NCBI GenBank assembly: GCA_041395165.1
Contig: JAWLBA010000002.1
Span: 1-64,000 of the forward strand
Direction: 5' to 3'
Length of the DNA stretch: 64,000 bases
DNA from: JAIBCM01 sp041395165
Lineage (GTDB): Bacteria > Verrucomicrobiota > Verrucomicrobiia > JADLBR01 > JAIBCM01
The stretch's first letter is position 1. Each line of letters starts with the position of its first letter. Below the pieces are notes generated by a model, which saw only the letters and a program-made list of their open reading frames with translations, did not search any database and was not told the origin of the DNA. Of the stretch, positions 1 through 7,212 are shown one piece after another. The position numbers were made by a program, and so were the translations under genes.

Positions 1-243
1 ATTAACGCAATGATAAACCAAGTCTGCTGCGATTTGCGCGTGATGTTTGGGTTGCGAGGCAAGCATTAGTTTTGAACCCACACCGTCGGTGCTTGCTGCC
101 AAAATGGGGTTTTTCATTTTAGGAAAATGGGCAGGAAATAAACCGACGAATTGACGCGATGTTGCAAACGCTTTTGTTTTATCGCGCATCGCTTGTTCTA
201 AATTTACGCCAGCTTGGGCATAAGCTCTGCTATTTTTTTTCAT
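1..243 (-). CDS. purM: Phosphoribosylformylglycinamidine cyclo-ligase (AIR synthase), N-terminal part, cut by the window edge
   Basis: PurM closes the imidazole ring in step 5 of purine synthesis, converting FGAM to AIR with ATP in the cytoplasm. Only the first 81 codons are inside the window. The start is ATG at 243, which overlaps the plsC stop by four bases (ATGA). The translation begins MKKNSRAYAQAGVNLEQAM, matching the family's opening Y-A-x-A-G-V motif. Near residue 55 it has ILAASTDGVGSK, the conserved S/T-D-G-V-G-T-K loop that binds substrate phosphate. The remainder of the gene lies to the left of the window. It is the last visible gene of the hisC-tyrA-aroA-cmk-plsC run and is probably co-transcribed with it. 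Confidence 0.88.
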   Translation of the reverse strand, partial: MKKNSRAYAQAGVNLEQAMRDKTKAFATSRQFVGLFPAHFPKMKNPILAASTDGVGSKLMLASQPKHHAQIAADLVYHCVN

Positions 244-884
244 AACTTGGCAATGGCTTCCATAATTTGGCTGGAAACCCATTGATAGCTTTCTTGCGTG
301 GAAAGATGAGCGGGAGGTTGAAAAGGAGGAAGCATGGGACCGAATGTGACGGTGATAGGATGCAGTTTGATTTTTGAACTTCCGCGCGGCCAGGCTTCAA
401 AAGTGCCACGAATTCTCACGGGAAGAATCGGAACGCCTGATTTTAGGGCAATCATACCAGTGCCTGGTTCACCTTTTTGTAGTTGACCATCCCAACTTCG
501 TGCTCCTTCAGGAAAGAGAAGTAAGGGCGCGCCTGATTTCAAAACTTGCAGCGTGGTGCGAATACCAAAGATATCGGCTTTTTCTTGGTCTACAGGAATC
601 GCATGAATGCGGGGAAGCAACCATCCCATCAACCGTGAAGTAAAAAGAGTTTTTCGCGCAAGGTAGAAGATATGATGAAAAGGAAATGATGAACCAATAC
701 AAGGGGGATCGAAATAACTCAAATGATTGGCGCAGATCAAAAATGCACCCTCTTTAGGAACATGTTCGACACCATAAACTTTGCGGCGAAATAAAAAACG
801 GAAAATAAAATAGGATAAAATAAAACCGAGGTAATAAAGAAAAGTAGTTTTGTGAATGTGCTTTAAATAAAGCTCACGATTCAT
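240..884 (-). CDS. plsC: 1-acyl-sn-glycerol-3-phosphate acyltransferase (PlsC family)
   Basis: This 214-residue protein transfers an acyl group to lysophosphatidic acid in phospholipid synthesis at the inner membrane. A hydrophobic stretch at about residues 14-32 should anchor it. The catalytic HX4D motif is present as NHLSYFD (His54, Asp59). The acceptor-phosphate motif is FPEGARS at about 124-130, followed by the later family block GVPILPVRIRG. The start overlaps the cmk stop by four bases and the stop overlaps the purM start, which indicates translational coupling. Length is normal for short PlsC proteins. The acyl-donor preference cannot be read from sequence. Confidence 0.9.
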   Translation of the reverse strand: MNRELYLKHIHKTTFLYYLGFILSYFIFRFLFRRKVYGVEHVPKEGAFLICANHLSYFDPPCIGSSFPFHHIFYLARKTLFTSRLMGWLLPRIHAIPVDQEKADIFGIRTTLQVLKSGAPLLLFPEGARSWDGQLQKGEPGTGMIALKSGVPILPVRIRGTFEAWPRGSSKIKLHPITVTFGPMLPPFQPPAHLSTQESYQWVSSQIMEAIAKL

Positions 885-1558
885 GATTGATTTACATTTT
901 CTACATTCAGGCCGCGTTGGCTTAGTTGATCCAGAATGTAAGATACTACTTCGGAAATGGTCATGGTGGAAGAGTCTACGACATGCGCATCAGACGCAAT
1001 TTTGAGAGGAGAAATTTTGCGGTTGGAGTCAATGGCATCACGTTGAGAAATGGAATCATTTTCGCCCTGATCTTTTCTGCGTTCGGCGCGCACCTCCAAT
1101 TTGGCATCTAAATAAAACTTATAAGGCGTGTTAGGGAAAACAACGGAACCGATATCTCTTCCTTCCATGACTAACGGTGCAAAGGCGCGCAATTGTTGTT
1201 GTTCATAGACAAGTCGTTGACGCACCGCGGGGATGAGCGAAACGGTGGAAACATTTTCGTTAACCTCGCGTCGACGTAATACGAAAGGGTCCACAGGCTC
1301 TTCAAATTTGAGCGCAATCGTGTTGCCGCGAACCTCACAAAAGAAAGGCATTTGTTGAACAAAAGTTTCAACGGCTTGGGGGTTGTGTGGATCAATTTTT
1401 TCGCGTAAAACGCGCCACGTGACAGCGCGATACATGGCTCCGGTGTCGACATAAATAAAACCAGGCAGCGCACGCGCTAGCTCGCGAGCAATGGTGCTTT
1501 TGCCTGAGGCAGAAGGGCCATCGATCGCGATAACAATATTTTCTTGAGAAGAGTTCAT
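881..1558 (-). CDS. cmk: Cytidylate kinase
   Basis: Cmk phosphorylates CMP and dCMP to the diphosphates in the cytoplasm. The 225-residue product starts with a P-loop, GPSASGKST at about 14-22. It then has the NMP-binding segment DTGAMYRAVTW and the typical MEGRDIGSVVFP segment near residue 130. A basic lid region containing RRKDQ follows. Length is standard. The gene overlaps aroA upstream and plsC downstream by four bases each. An aroA-cmk pair is common in bacteria, often followed by rpsA, but here plsC and purM follow instead. Confidence 0.95.
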   Translation of the reverse strand: MNSSQENIVIAIDGPSASGKSTIARELARALPGFIYVDTGAMYRAVTWRVLREKIDPHNPQAVETFVQQMPFFCEVRGNTIALKFEEPVDPFVLRRREVNENVSTVSLIPAVRQRLVYEQQQLRAFAPLVMEGRDIGSVVFPNTPYKFYLDAKLEVRAERRKDQGENDSISQRDAIDSNRKISPLKIASDAHVVDSSTMTISEVVSYILDQLSQRGLNVENVNQS

Positions 1559-2841
1559 GCTGCTAGTTGCGCCAAATGCTGTTCAAATTGGGGATAAGAC
1601 GTATCAATGCAAGCAGTATTTAAAATGTGCGTTTGACCCTCGCAGAAAAGTCCGAGAATTGCAAAAGCCATGGCGATGCGGTGATCGCCAAAGCTTTCCA
1701 CGGTTGCATTTTTTAATGGACGTCCGCCTTGAATGATCATGCCGTCGCTAGTTTCTTCAACTTCGGCGCCAAACGCGCGCAGGTTTTGGGTGATAGCAGC
1801 GATGCGGTCGGTTTCTTTCACGCGCAATTCTGCGGCGTCTTTGATAATGGTTTCGCCTTCTGCCAAAGCAGCCAGCACTGCAATGATGGGAATTTCGTCG
1901 ATCACGTTAGCAATTTCTTTTCCTTCAATCAAAGTGCCGCGAAGGTTGCGGCCTTGAATTTCCAAATTGCCGTGTGGTTCCATTTCTTTACCGGTTTCAA
2001 TAAATTCACGAATTTGAGCACCCATGCGCATCAGCACGCTTACTAATCCTGTGCGAGTGGGGTTGAGGCCTACGTCTTCAATAAAAAGTTGGGAACCGGG
2101 AAATGCTGCAGCCGCTGCCATCCAGAATGCTGCTGATGAAAAATCTCCTGGCACCATAAAGTCTCGGGCTTGAGGTAGACTGCCTCCAGGCACGGTTACG
2201 GTGAGGTCTTGGTTGCGAAGGGGAATATAAAAATAACGCATCATGCGTTCAGTATGATCACGCGATAAAGCGGGCTCGGTAACGCTGGTGTTGCCTTGAG
2301 CAAAAAGACCGGCCAATAATAAACAGGATTTCACTTGGGCGCTAGCGACGGGTGATTGATAAGCGATCGCTTCCAAGTGAGCGCCGTGCAAAAGCAAGGG
2401 AGCGCAATCGTTATGAGTTTCACTTTCAATTTGCGCGCCCATTTCGCGAAGCGGTTCCATAATGCGTTTCATAGGGCGGCTATTAAGTGAAACATCGCCA
2501 GATAATCGCGAAGGAAAAGGTTGTGCCGATAAAATGCCGGCAATCAAACGCATGAGCGTTCCAGAGTTGCCGCAATCAATAGTTTCCAACACGGGTTGAC
2601 ACTCGCCTCCAACGCCGATGACGTCAAAAGTGTTTTCATTGATAAAGTCAACATGAGCGCCTAACGCTTGCATCGCACGCAAGGTGCAGAGGCAATCTTC
2701 ACTGGTTAAAAAACCGCTGATGCGACTGGTGCCCTCGGCTAATCCTGCAAGCAATATCGCACGGTGCGACATACTTTTGTCTCCGGGCACTTTGAGACGA
2801 GTTTCTAATTTTTTTAACTTTTGGACACGAAGCTCAGACAT
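1555..2841 (-). CDS. aroA: 3-phosphoshikimate 1-carboxyvinyltransferase (EPSP synthase)
   Basis: AroA joins shikimate-3-phosphate and PEP to form EPSP, the sixth step of the shikimate pathway. Family signatures are clear: KVPGDKSMSHRAILLAGLA at the N-terminus, DCGNSGTLMRL, LNSRPMKRIMEPL, and RVKETDRI near the C-terminus. I chose ATG at 2841, which leaves a leader of about 19 residues before the KVPGDKS motif. A TTG at 2880 would add 13 residues and sit two bases from the tyrA stop, so the true start is uncertain. The 3' end overlaps cmk by four bases. It lies in a run with tyrA and hisC, so this operon makes aromatic amino acids, probably tyrosine and phenylalanine. Confidence 0.94.
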   Translation of the reverse strand: MSELRVQKLKKLETRLKVPGDKSMSHRAILLAGLAEGTSRISGFLTSEDCLCTLRAMQALGAHVDFINENTFDVIGVGGECQPVLETIDCGNSGTLMRLIAGILSAQPFPSRLSGDVSLNSRPMKRIMEPLREMGAQIESETHNDCAPLLLHGAHLEAIAYQSPVASAQVKSCLLLAGLFAQGNTSVTEPALSRDHTERMMRYFYIPLRNQDLTVTVPGGSLPQARDFMVPGDFSSAAFWMAAAAAFPGSQLFIEDVGLNPTRTGLVSVLMRMGAQIREFIETGKEMEPHGNLEIQGRNLRGTLIEGKEIANVIDEIPIIAVLAALAEGETIIKDAAELRVKETDRIAAITQNLRAFGAEVEETSDGMIIQGGRPLKNATVESFGDHRIAMAFAILGLFCEGQTHILNTACIDTSYPQFEQHLAQLAA

Positions 2842-2881
2842 CACGTTTTTGATTTGTAGAGCAACTAAATCGGATGCCAAC

Positions 2882-3733
2882 TTATTTTCTCATTATTTGT
2901 TTTCTCGCGTTAGCAGCCTCTTCGAGCGATTTTTCGAGCGATTGATTTTGTTGAAGTAAATGTTCTGTTTGATCCAGGTGGTGGCGAAAATTCTGAATTG
3001 CTTTTAAAATAGCATTACGATTTTGGCTTAAAATTTCATTCCACATGTTTGGCGAACCCAAGGCAACCCGTGTGCCATCGCGAAAACCACCACCAACCCA
3101 TTCCAGAGCGTCTGCGGTATGATGTGAGGTGACGGTGTTGACGAGTAAAGAAGCAAGAAGATGGGGAAGATGGCTGATTGCAGCAACAAGTTGATCATGA
3201 TGATCGGGAAGTAATATTTTGATACGACAACCGAGTATTGTCCAAAACTCAGTTATTTTTTGTTGAGCAGTAGGTGAAGTTTTTTGTGTGGGAGTGATAA
3301 AGCAAGCAGCGTCATCAAATAAAGTTTCTGTGGCATGCTCAAAACCGGTTTTGTCCGAGCCGGCCATTGGATGGCTGCCCACAAAAAGTGCATGCGAATC
3401 GAAAATTTTTTCTAAAGTTTCTACAACCGATGCTTTAACGCTGCCGACGTCGGTGATTAAGGTGTCGAGAGTGACGTAAGGTAAGCAGGTTTGGGCGAGG
3501 GTAGGCATGATGCCGATGGGTGTGGAAAATATAACGAGTTGTGCGCTGGTGACGGCTTCTTGAATATCTGTGGTGGCAGAATCGCCGATTTGTTTGGAAT
3601 GAAGCTGAGCGATAATTTCTGAGCGCCGCGTCCATAGCACGATGTTTTTGGCGAGTCGATGTCGTTTCATCGCTAAGGCTAAGGAACTGCCTAAGAGACC
3701 CGCGCCTAAAATCGCCACTTTGTTGAATTGCAT
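2882..3733 (-). CDS. tyrA: Prephenate/arogenate dehydrogenase
   Basis: This enzyme oxidatively decarboxylates prephenate or arogenate on the way to tyrosine. The 283-residue product opens with a Rossmann fold (VAILGAGLLGSS, residues 7-17). It carries the family motifs GSHPMAGSDKTGFEHA and, in the helical C-terminal domain, HHDQLVAAISHLPHLLAS. There is no fused chorismate mutase or ACT domain, so feedback control must come from elsewhere. The ATG at 3733 follows the hisC stop by two bases. The choice between prephenate and arogenate, and between NAD and NADP, cannot be settled by eye. Confidence 0.92.
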   Translation of the reverse strand: MQFNKVAILGAGLLGSSLALAMKRHRLAKNIVLWTRRSEIIAQLHSKQIGDSATTDIQEAVTSAQLVIFSTPIGIMPTLAQTCLPYVTLDTLITDVGSVKASVVETLEKIFDSHALFVGSHPMAGSDKTGFEHATETLFDDAACFITPTQKTSPTAQQKITEFWTILGCRIKILLPDHHDQLVAAISHLPHLLASLLVNTVTSHHTADALEWVGGGFRDGTRVALGSPNMWNEILSQNRNAILKAIQNFRHHLDQTEHLLQQNQSLEKSLEEAANARKQIMRK

Positions 3734-3735
3734 AG

Positions 3736-4842
3736 TTAAGGAGCCGATATTTTTTTCAAAGCGCTTATGAAACGTTGGTTTTGGTCCGGTGTTCCAATTG
3801 AAACACGAATGTAATCGGGTAATTGGTAGGCATCCATGGCTCGCACGATCACGCCTTGCGCCAATAATTTTTTAAAGCATTCTTTGCCTTGACCTACTTT
3901 CACGAGAATAAAATTAGCACAGGAGGGGACGAAAGAAAGTTTGAGTTGCTGAAAAGCATTTTCCAAAAATTTTCGACCTTCATCTACGATTTTGCGTGTG
4001 GCTTGTTGGTGGTCTTCGTCCAGCAGCGAAGCTAAAGCGCCGGCTTGGGCGATCGCGTTTACGTTGAAAGGTTGGCGTGAACGTTGCAGCCATGAGTTGA
4101 TGAAATTCGGTGTAAATCCGTAGCCAATTCGCAAACCGGCCAGACCTTGGCTTTTGGAAAAAGTGCGCATGACAACTACATTTTTTCCTTCACGCACGTA
4201 GCGCAAGCAATCGGGCGGATGGGTCATGAACTCGTAATAAGCCTCATCAAAGACCGCAATAACATGGGGAGGGAGTTGTTGGACAAAATCATCAATGGCT
4301 TGTGCATCCACCCAGGTGCCGGTGGGGTTGTTTGGATTGGCTACAATCACTAATTTGGTTTTTGGGGTGATAGCTTTTCGCATGGCGACCAGATCATGTT
4401 GAAAATTTTGATCCGGCACTTCGATGCATTTCGCACCAAAAAGTTGAGACATTAATTTGTAAACCAGAAAAGCGTGTCGTGAAATGACAACTTCAGAATC
4501 GTGATTGAGAAAGGCGTGGCCGAGAAGTTCAATGATTTCGTTGGAGCCGTTGCCTAATGTTACACAATTCATTGGCACGTTAAATTTCTGTGAAAGGGCT
4601 TGAGTTAAATGATAAGAGTGACCGTCGGGATAGAGATGACTTTCCGTCACGGCTTGGCGCATGGCAGTAACGGCTTGGGGAGAGGGACCAAGTGGGTTTT
4701 CGTTGGAGGCCAGCTTGACGATGGTTTTGGGATCAAGCCCAAGTTCACGCGCCGTTTCGTCAATCGGTTTGCCGATCTCATAAACTTCTAGTGAGCGAAG
4801 TTGAGAATTAATTTGGTTTTCTAGATTTTTATTTAACTGCAT
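3736..4842 (-). CDS. hisC: Histidinol-phosphate / aromatic aminotransferase (HisC family)
   Basis: This is a PLP-dependent class I/II aminotransferase. It has the family signatures SNENPLGPSP, NPNNPTGTW and FDEAYYEF, plus the Schiff-base lysine in RTFSKSQGLAGLRIGYG. The ATG at 4842 is preceded by an AAGAG sequence and is preferred. A TTG at 4863 would add seven residues. Family knowledge: HisC proteins serve histidine synthesis and often also transaminate phenylpyruvate and hydroxyphenylpyruvate. Position at the head of tyrA-aroA, with hisF far away at 43 kb, suggests an aromatic aminotransferase role, alone or in addition. A second hisC elsewhere in the genome would support that. Confidence 0.88.
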   Translation of the reverse strand: MQLNKNLENQINSQLRSLEVYEIGKPIDETARELGLDPKTIVKLASNENPLGPSPQAVTAMRQAVTESHLYPDGHSYHLTQALSQKFNVPMNCVTLGNGSNEIIELLGHAFLNHDSEVVISRHAFLVYKLMSQLFGAKCIEVPDQNFQHDLVAMRKAITPKTKLVIVANPNNPTGTWVDAQAIDDFVQQLPPHVIAVFDEAYYEFMTHPPDCLRYVREGKNVVVMRTFSKSQGLAGLRIGYGFTPNFINSWLQRSRQPFNVNAIAQAGALASLLDEDHQQATRKIVDEGRKFLENAFQQLKLSFVPSCANFILVKVGQGKECFKKLLAQGVIVRAMDAYQLPDYIRVSIGTPDQNQRFISALKKISAP

Positions 4843-4858
4843 AAACTCTTGATCATTT

Positions 4859-4882
4859 AACAACCGAGATGATTGTTCTACA
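4859..4882. repeat. Short palindromic repeat, family B (single unit)
   Basis: AACAACCGAGA followed by TGATTGTTCTACA aligns with 14213-14236 (AACAACCGAGA, then CGGTTGATCCTATA). On the minus strand it folds as GATTGT-AGA-ACAATC. It lies in the spacer between the ABC ATPase stop and hisC, and may affect the intercistronic mRNA. Confidence 0.5.
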
Positions 4883-5654
4883 ATCTTATTTGATGGTGTC
4901 CATTTTTCTTAATGATTTTTAATTTTTTATTAAAACAGGAAGATAAATTTTTGGATGTCAGCACATTTTGTTTTCTGTCTTGGAGAAGCACGCTGCCATT
5001 TTTTAGCAGAAGAACGTGTGTGAAATGTTTCGTAATTTCTTCAATGTGATGAGTGATTAAAACGAGATGTGGGGCATGACGTTTTTGTAGTAGTTTTTCA
5101 ATGAATTTTAGGAAATTTTCTCGCGCTACGGGATCGAGTCCTGCGCAGGGCTCGTCTAAAAAAAGGATAGCAAAATTTGCCATGAGCGCGCGACCAATTA
5201 AGACGCGTTGCCTTTCGCCTTGTGATAAAATGTTCCAGGGGCGTTGCTCCAGATGGGTGCATTGAATTTGTCGAAGAATTTTTTTGGCAAGGCTAAGTTC
5301 GTTGCGAGAAGGCGATTTCCAGAGGTTGATAATCGCTTTCCTGCCGCTAGCTATTACGGAAAGCGCGGTTTCATCCGGCTGAATTTGTTGAGCGAGAGAG
5401 GCGCTAACAAGTCCGATTTTTTTTCGAATGTCTTGCCAGTTTGTTTGACCGTATTCATGGTCGAAAACTCGAATTATGCCTGAGGTGGAAACAAGGTAAC
5501 CAGTTATCGCATTGATGAGAGAAGTTTTACCAGAGCCGTTGGCGCCTAAAATGGTCCATTGTTGGCCAGGATAAATTGCCCAGTTAATGTTGCGTAAAAT
5601 TTTGCGATTTCTTTCAACGCACAGATTTTTAATTTGAATAATAGCGGAGGGCAC
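4878..5654 (-). CDS. Stand-alone ABC transporter ATP-binding protein
   Basis: A 258-residue single ABC ATPase domain. It has Walker A GANGSGKTS, Q-loop, signature LSQGERQRVLIGRAL, Walker B AILFLDEPCAGLD and switch histidine ITHH. No permease or binding protein is next to it. The closest match by eye is the YlmA/ModF-like group of lone ATPases, whose substrate is mostly unknown. The start is GTG at 5654. The stop falls inside a small palindromic repeat 36 bases before hisC, so it may be transcribed with the aromatic operon while being functionally unrelated. Its C-terminal 35 residues are lysine/asparagine-rich and poorly conserved in character. Confidence 0.85.
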   Translation of the reverse strand: MPSAIIQIKNLCVERNRKILRNINWAIYPGQQWTILGANGSGKTSLINAITGYLVSTSGIIRVFDHEYGQTNWQDIRKKIGLVSASLAQQIQPDETALSVIASGRKAIINLWKSPSRNELSLAKKILRQIQCTHLEQRPWNILSQGERQRVLIGRALMANFAILFLDEPCAGLDPVARENFLKFIEKLLQKRHAPHLVLITHHIEEITKHFTHVLLLKNGSVLLQDRKQNVLTSKNLSSCFNKKLKIIKKNGHHQIRL

Positions 5655-5665
5655 TCGCTTGCTGT

Positions 5666-6058
5666 TTATTTATTTTTAAGAAGATCGCGAATTTCGGTTA
5701 GCAAAATTTCTTCGCGAGAAGGGGCCGGTGGCGGTGCGGTTTGCTGTTGGCGGCGATAAAAACGATTAATAAATCGGACAAAAACAAAAACAGCAAAAGC
5801 AATCACAAGAAAATCAATCGTGGTTTGAATGAAGTTTCCATAATTAATCGTGACAGGTGCATCGGGTTTTCCGCCAATAGGCAGTTTGAGATTGGCAAAA
5901 TTTACGTCGCTCATGACGAGGCCGATGGGGGGCATGATAACGTCGGCGACAAGCGAGGAAACAATTTTTCCAAAAGCAGTCCCAATTACCACACCGACGG
6001 CTAGGTCAATGACATTGCCGCGATTAATAAAGGTTTTGAATTCTTGAAAAAAGCCCAT
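5666..6058 (-). CDS. mscL: Large-conductance mechanosensitive channel
   Basis: MscL is a homopentameric inner-membrane valve that opens under hypo-osmotic shock. The 130-residue product has the classic N-terminus FKTFINRGNVIDLAVGVVIG, forming the amphipathic helix and TM1. A periplasmic loop follows (NFANLKLPIGG), then TM2 (TIDFLVIAFAVFVFVRFIN) and a cytoplasmic helix with proline spacer (APPPAPSREEILLTEIRDLL). Length and topology are typical. It sits 11 bases upstream of the ABC ATPase GTG start on the same strand. Confidence 0.97.
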   Translation of the reverse strand: MGFFQEFKTFINRGNVIDLAVGVVIGTAFGKIVSSLVADVIMPPIGLVMSDVNFANLKLPIGGKPDAPVTINYGNFIQTTIDFLVIAFAVFVFVRFINRFYRRQQQTAPPPAPSREEILLTEIRDLLKNK

Positions 6059-6107
6059 GAAAAGCTTTTATAATAATTTTGGTATAAAAGCAATCTGGGA
6101 AAGCGGG

Positions 6108-7124
6108 TTAGAGATGGCAATGAGACAAGCCGCGTTTTTCGAGATATTGTTGGTGGTAATCTTCAGCGCGATAAAATTCGGTAGCGGGAACAATTTCGGT
6201 GGTGATAGGCTTGCTATAATTTTTGGCGATTTTTTCTTTGGAGGCGATCGCCGCCGCTTTTTGAGCTTCATTTTGATAAAAAATAGCGGAACGGTATTGC
6301 GTGCCAACGTCTGGGCCTTGTCGGTTAAGTGTAGTGGGGTCGTGATTTTTCCAGAAAACGTCTAAAAGGGTTTCATAAGAAACTTTTTCTGGATTAAAAA
6401 TAATTTCCACGGCTTCGGCATGGCCGGTTTTATCAGTGCACACTTGTTCGTAAGTGGGATTTTTTGTTTTGCCGCCGATGTAGCCGACTGAAGTAGAAAT
6501 AACGCCTTTGATTTGTCGGAAGGTGGCTTCGACACCCCAAAAACAGCCTGCAGCAAAGACCGCTTTTTCGGTTTTAGTTTGTGCTGTTTTTTGGAGTGGA
6601 GTAAAAATTAGTGAAGCGGAGTTTAAACAGTAGCGAAGGCCAGTAGGTTTGGGTCCATCATCAAACACGTGACCTAAATGAGCCTCGCATCGAGCGCAGA
6701 GAATTTCGACTCGCTTCATGCCGTGGCTAAGATCGGTTTGGGTAATGACATTTTCTTTGGCAATAGGGGCGAAAAAGCTAGGCCAACCTGTGCCGGAATG
6801 AAATTTGGTGTCGGAACGAAATAGGGGCAGTTGGCAGCAAACGCAGGAATAAACGCCATCTTCTTTATAGTCATTGAAAAGACCGCAGAAGGGGCGTTCG
6901 GTGCCTTTGCCACGAGCAATTTCATACTGTTCTGGAGTGAGTTGTTTTTGCCATTCTGCGTCGGTTTTGATGACTTTATCGACTTGTTGAGGAGCGGTAA
7001 GTTGGCCTTGTTCGTCAAGTAAGCGAACAGTGACTTGGGGAGGTTTTGCCATGGTTGTCATTAAGCTAAACTTATTAAAAAAGAGGGCAATACCAATTGT
7101 GAGAGATAAGATTTTTGAGTTCAT
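6108..7124 (-). CDS. msrAB: Bifunctional peptide-methionine sulfoxide reductase, MsrB-MsrA order
   Basis: The enzyme repairs both R- and S-methionine sulfoxide in proteins. Residues about 45-180 are MsrB, with two zinc CxxC pairs (CVCC, CARC), GTGWPSF and the catalytic Cys in GLRYCLNSAS. Residues about 190-338 are MsrA, with the catalytic AAGCFWGVEATF and QGPDVGTQYRSAIFY. The MsrB half lies first, the reverse of the PilB-type order. The N-terminus from ATG 7124 (MNSKILSLTIGIALFF) looks like a signal peptide, which would place it in the periplasm. A start at MTTMAK would make it cytoplasmic. It is divergent from the FG-GAP gene. Confidence 0.93.
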   Translation of the reverse strand: MNSKILSLTIGIALFFNKFSLMTTMAKPPQVTVRLLDEQGQLTAPQQVDKVIKTDAEWQKQLTPEQYEIARGKGTERPFCGLFNDYKEDGVYSCVCCQLPLFRSDTKFHSGTGWPSFFAPIAKENVITQTDLSHGMKRVEILCARCEAHLGHVFDDGPKPTGLRYCLNSASLIFTPLQKTAQTKTEKAVFAAGCFWGVEATFRQIKGVISTSVGYIGGKTKNPTYEQVCTDKTGHAEAVEIIFNPEKVSYETLLDVFWKNHDPTTLNRQGPDVGTQYRSAIFYQNEAQKAAAIASKEKIAKNYSKPITTEIVPATEFYRAEDYHQQYLEKRGLSHCHL

Positions 7125-7212
7125 GGTAATGATTAGACGATTCTAAGGGAGAAAGGATTAAATAAAAGTTGACTATTGTGCAATGGTAAGCATTAGTTTA
7201 TGTTATAATAAC

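Noticed and set aside
7201..7209. TGTTATAAT resembling an extended -10 box before the first FG-GAP gene
   Set aside because: It ends three bases before the preferred ATG, so transcription would start inside the gene; the -35 candidate (TTGACT, 7169) is 29 bases away.
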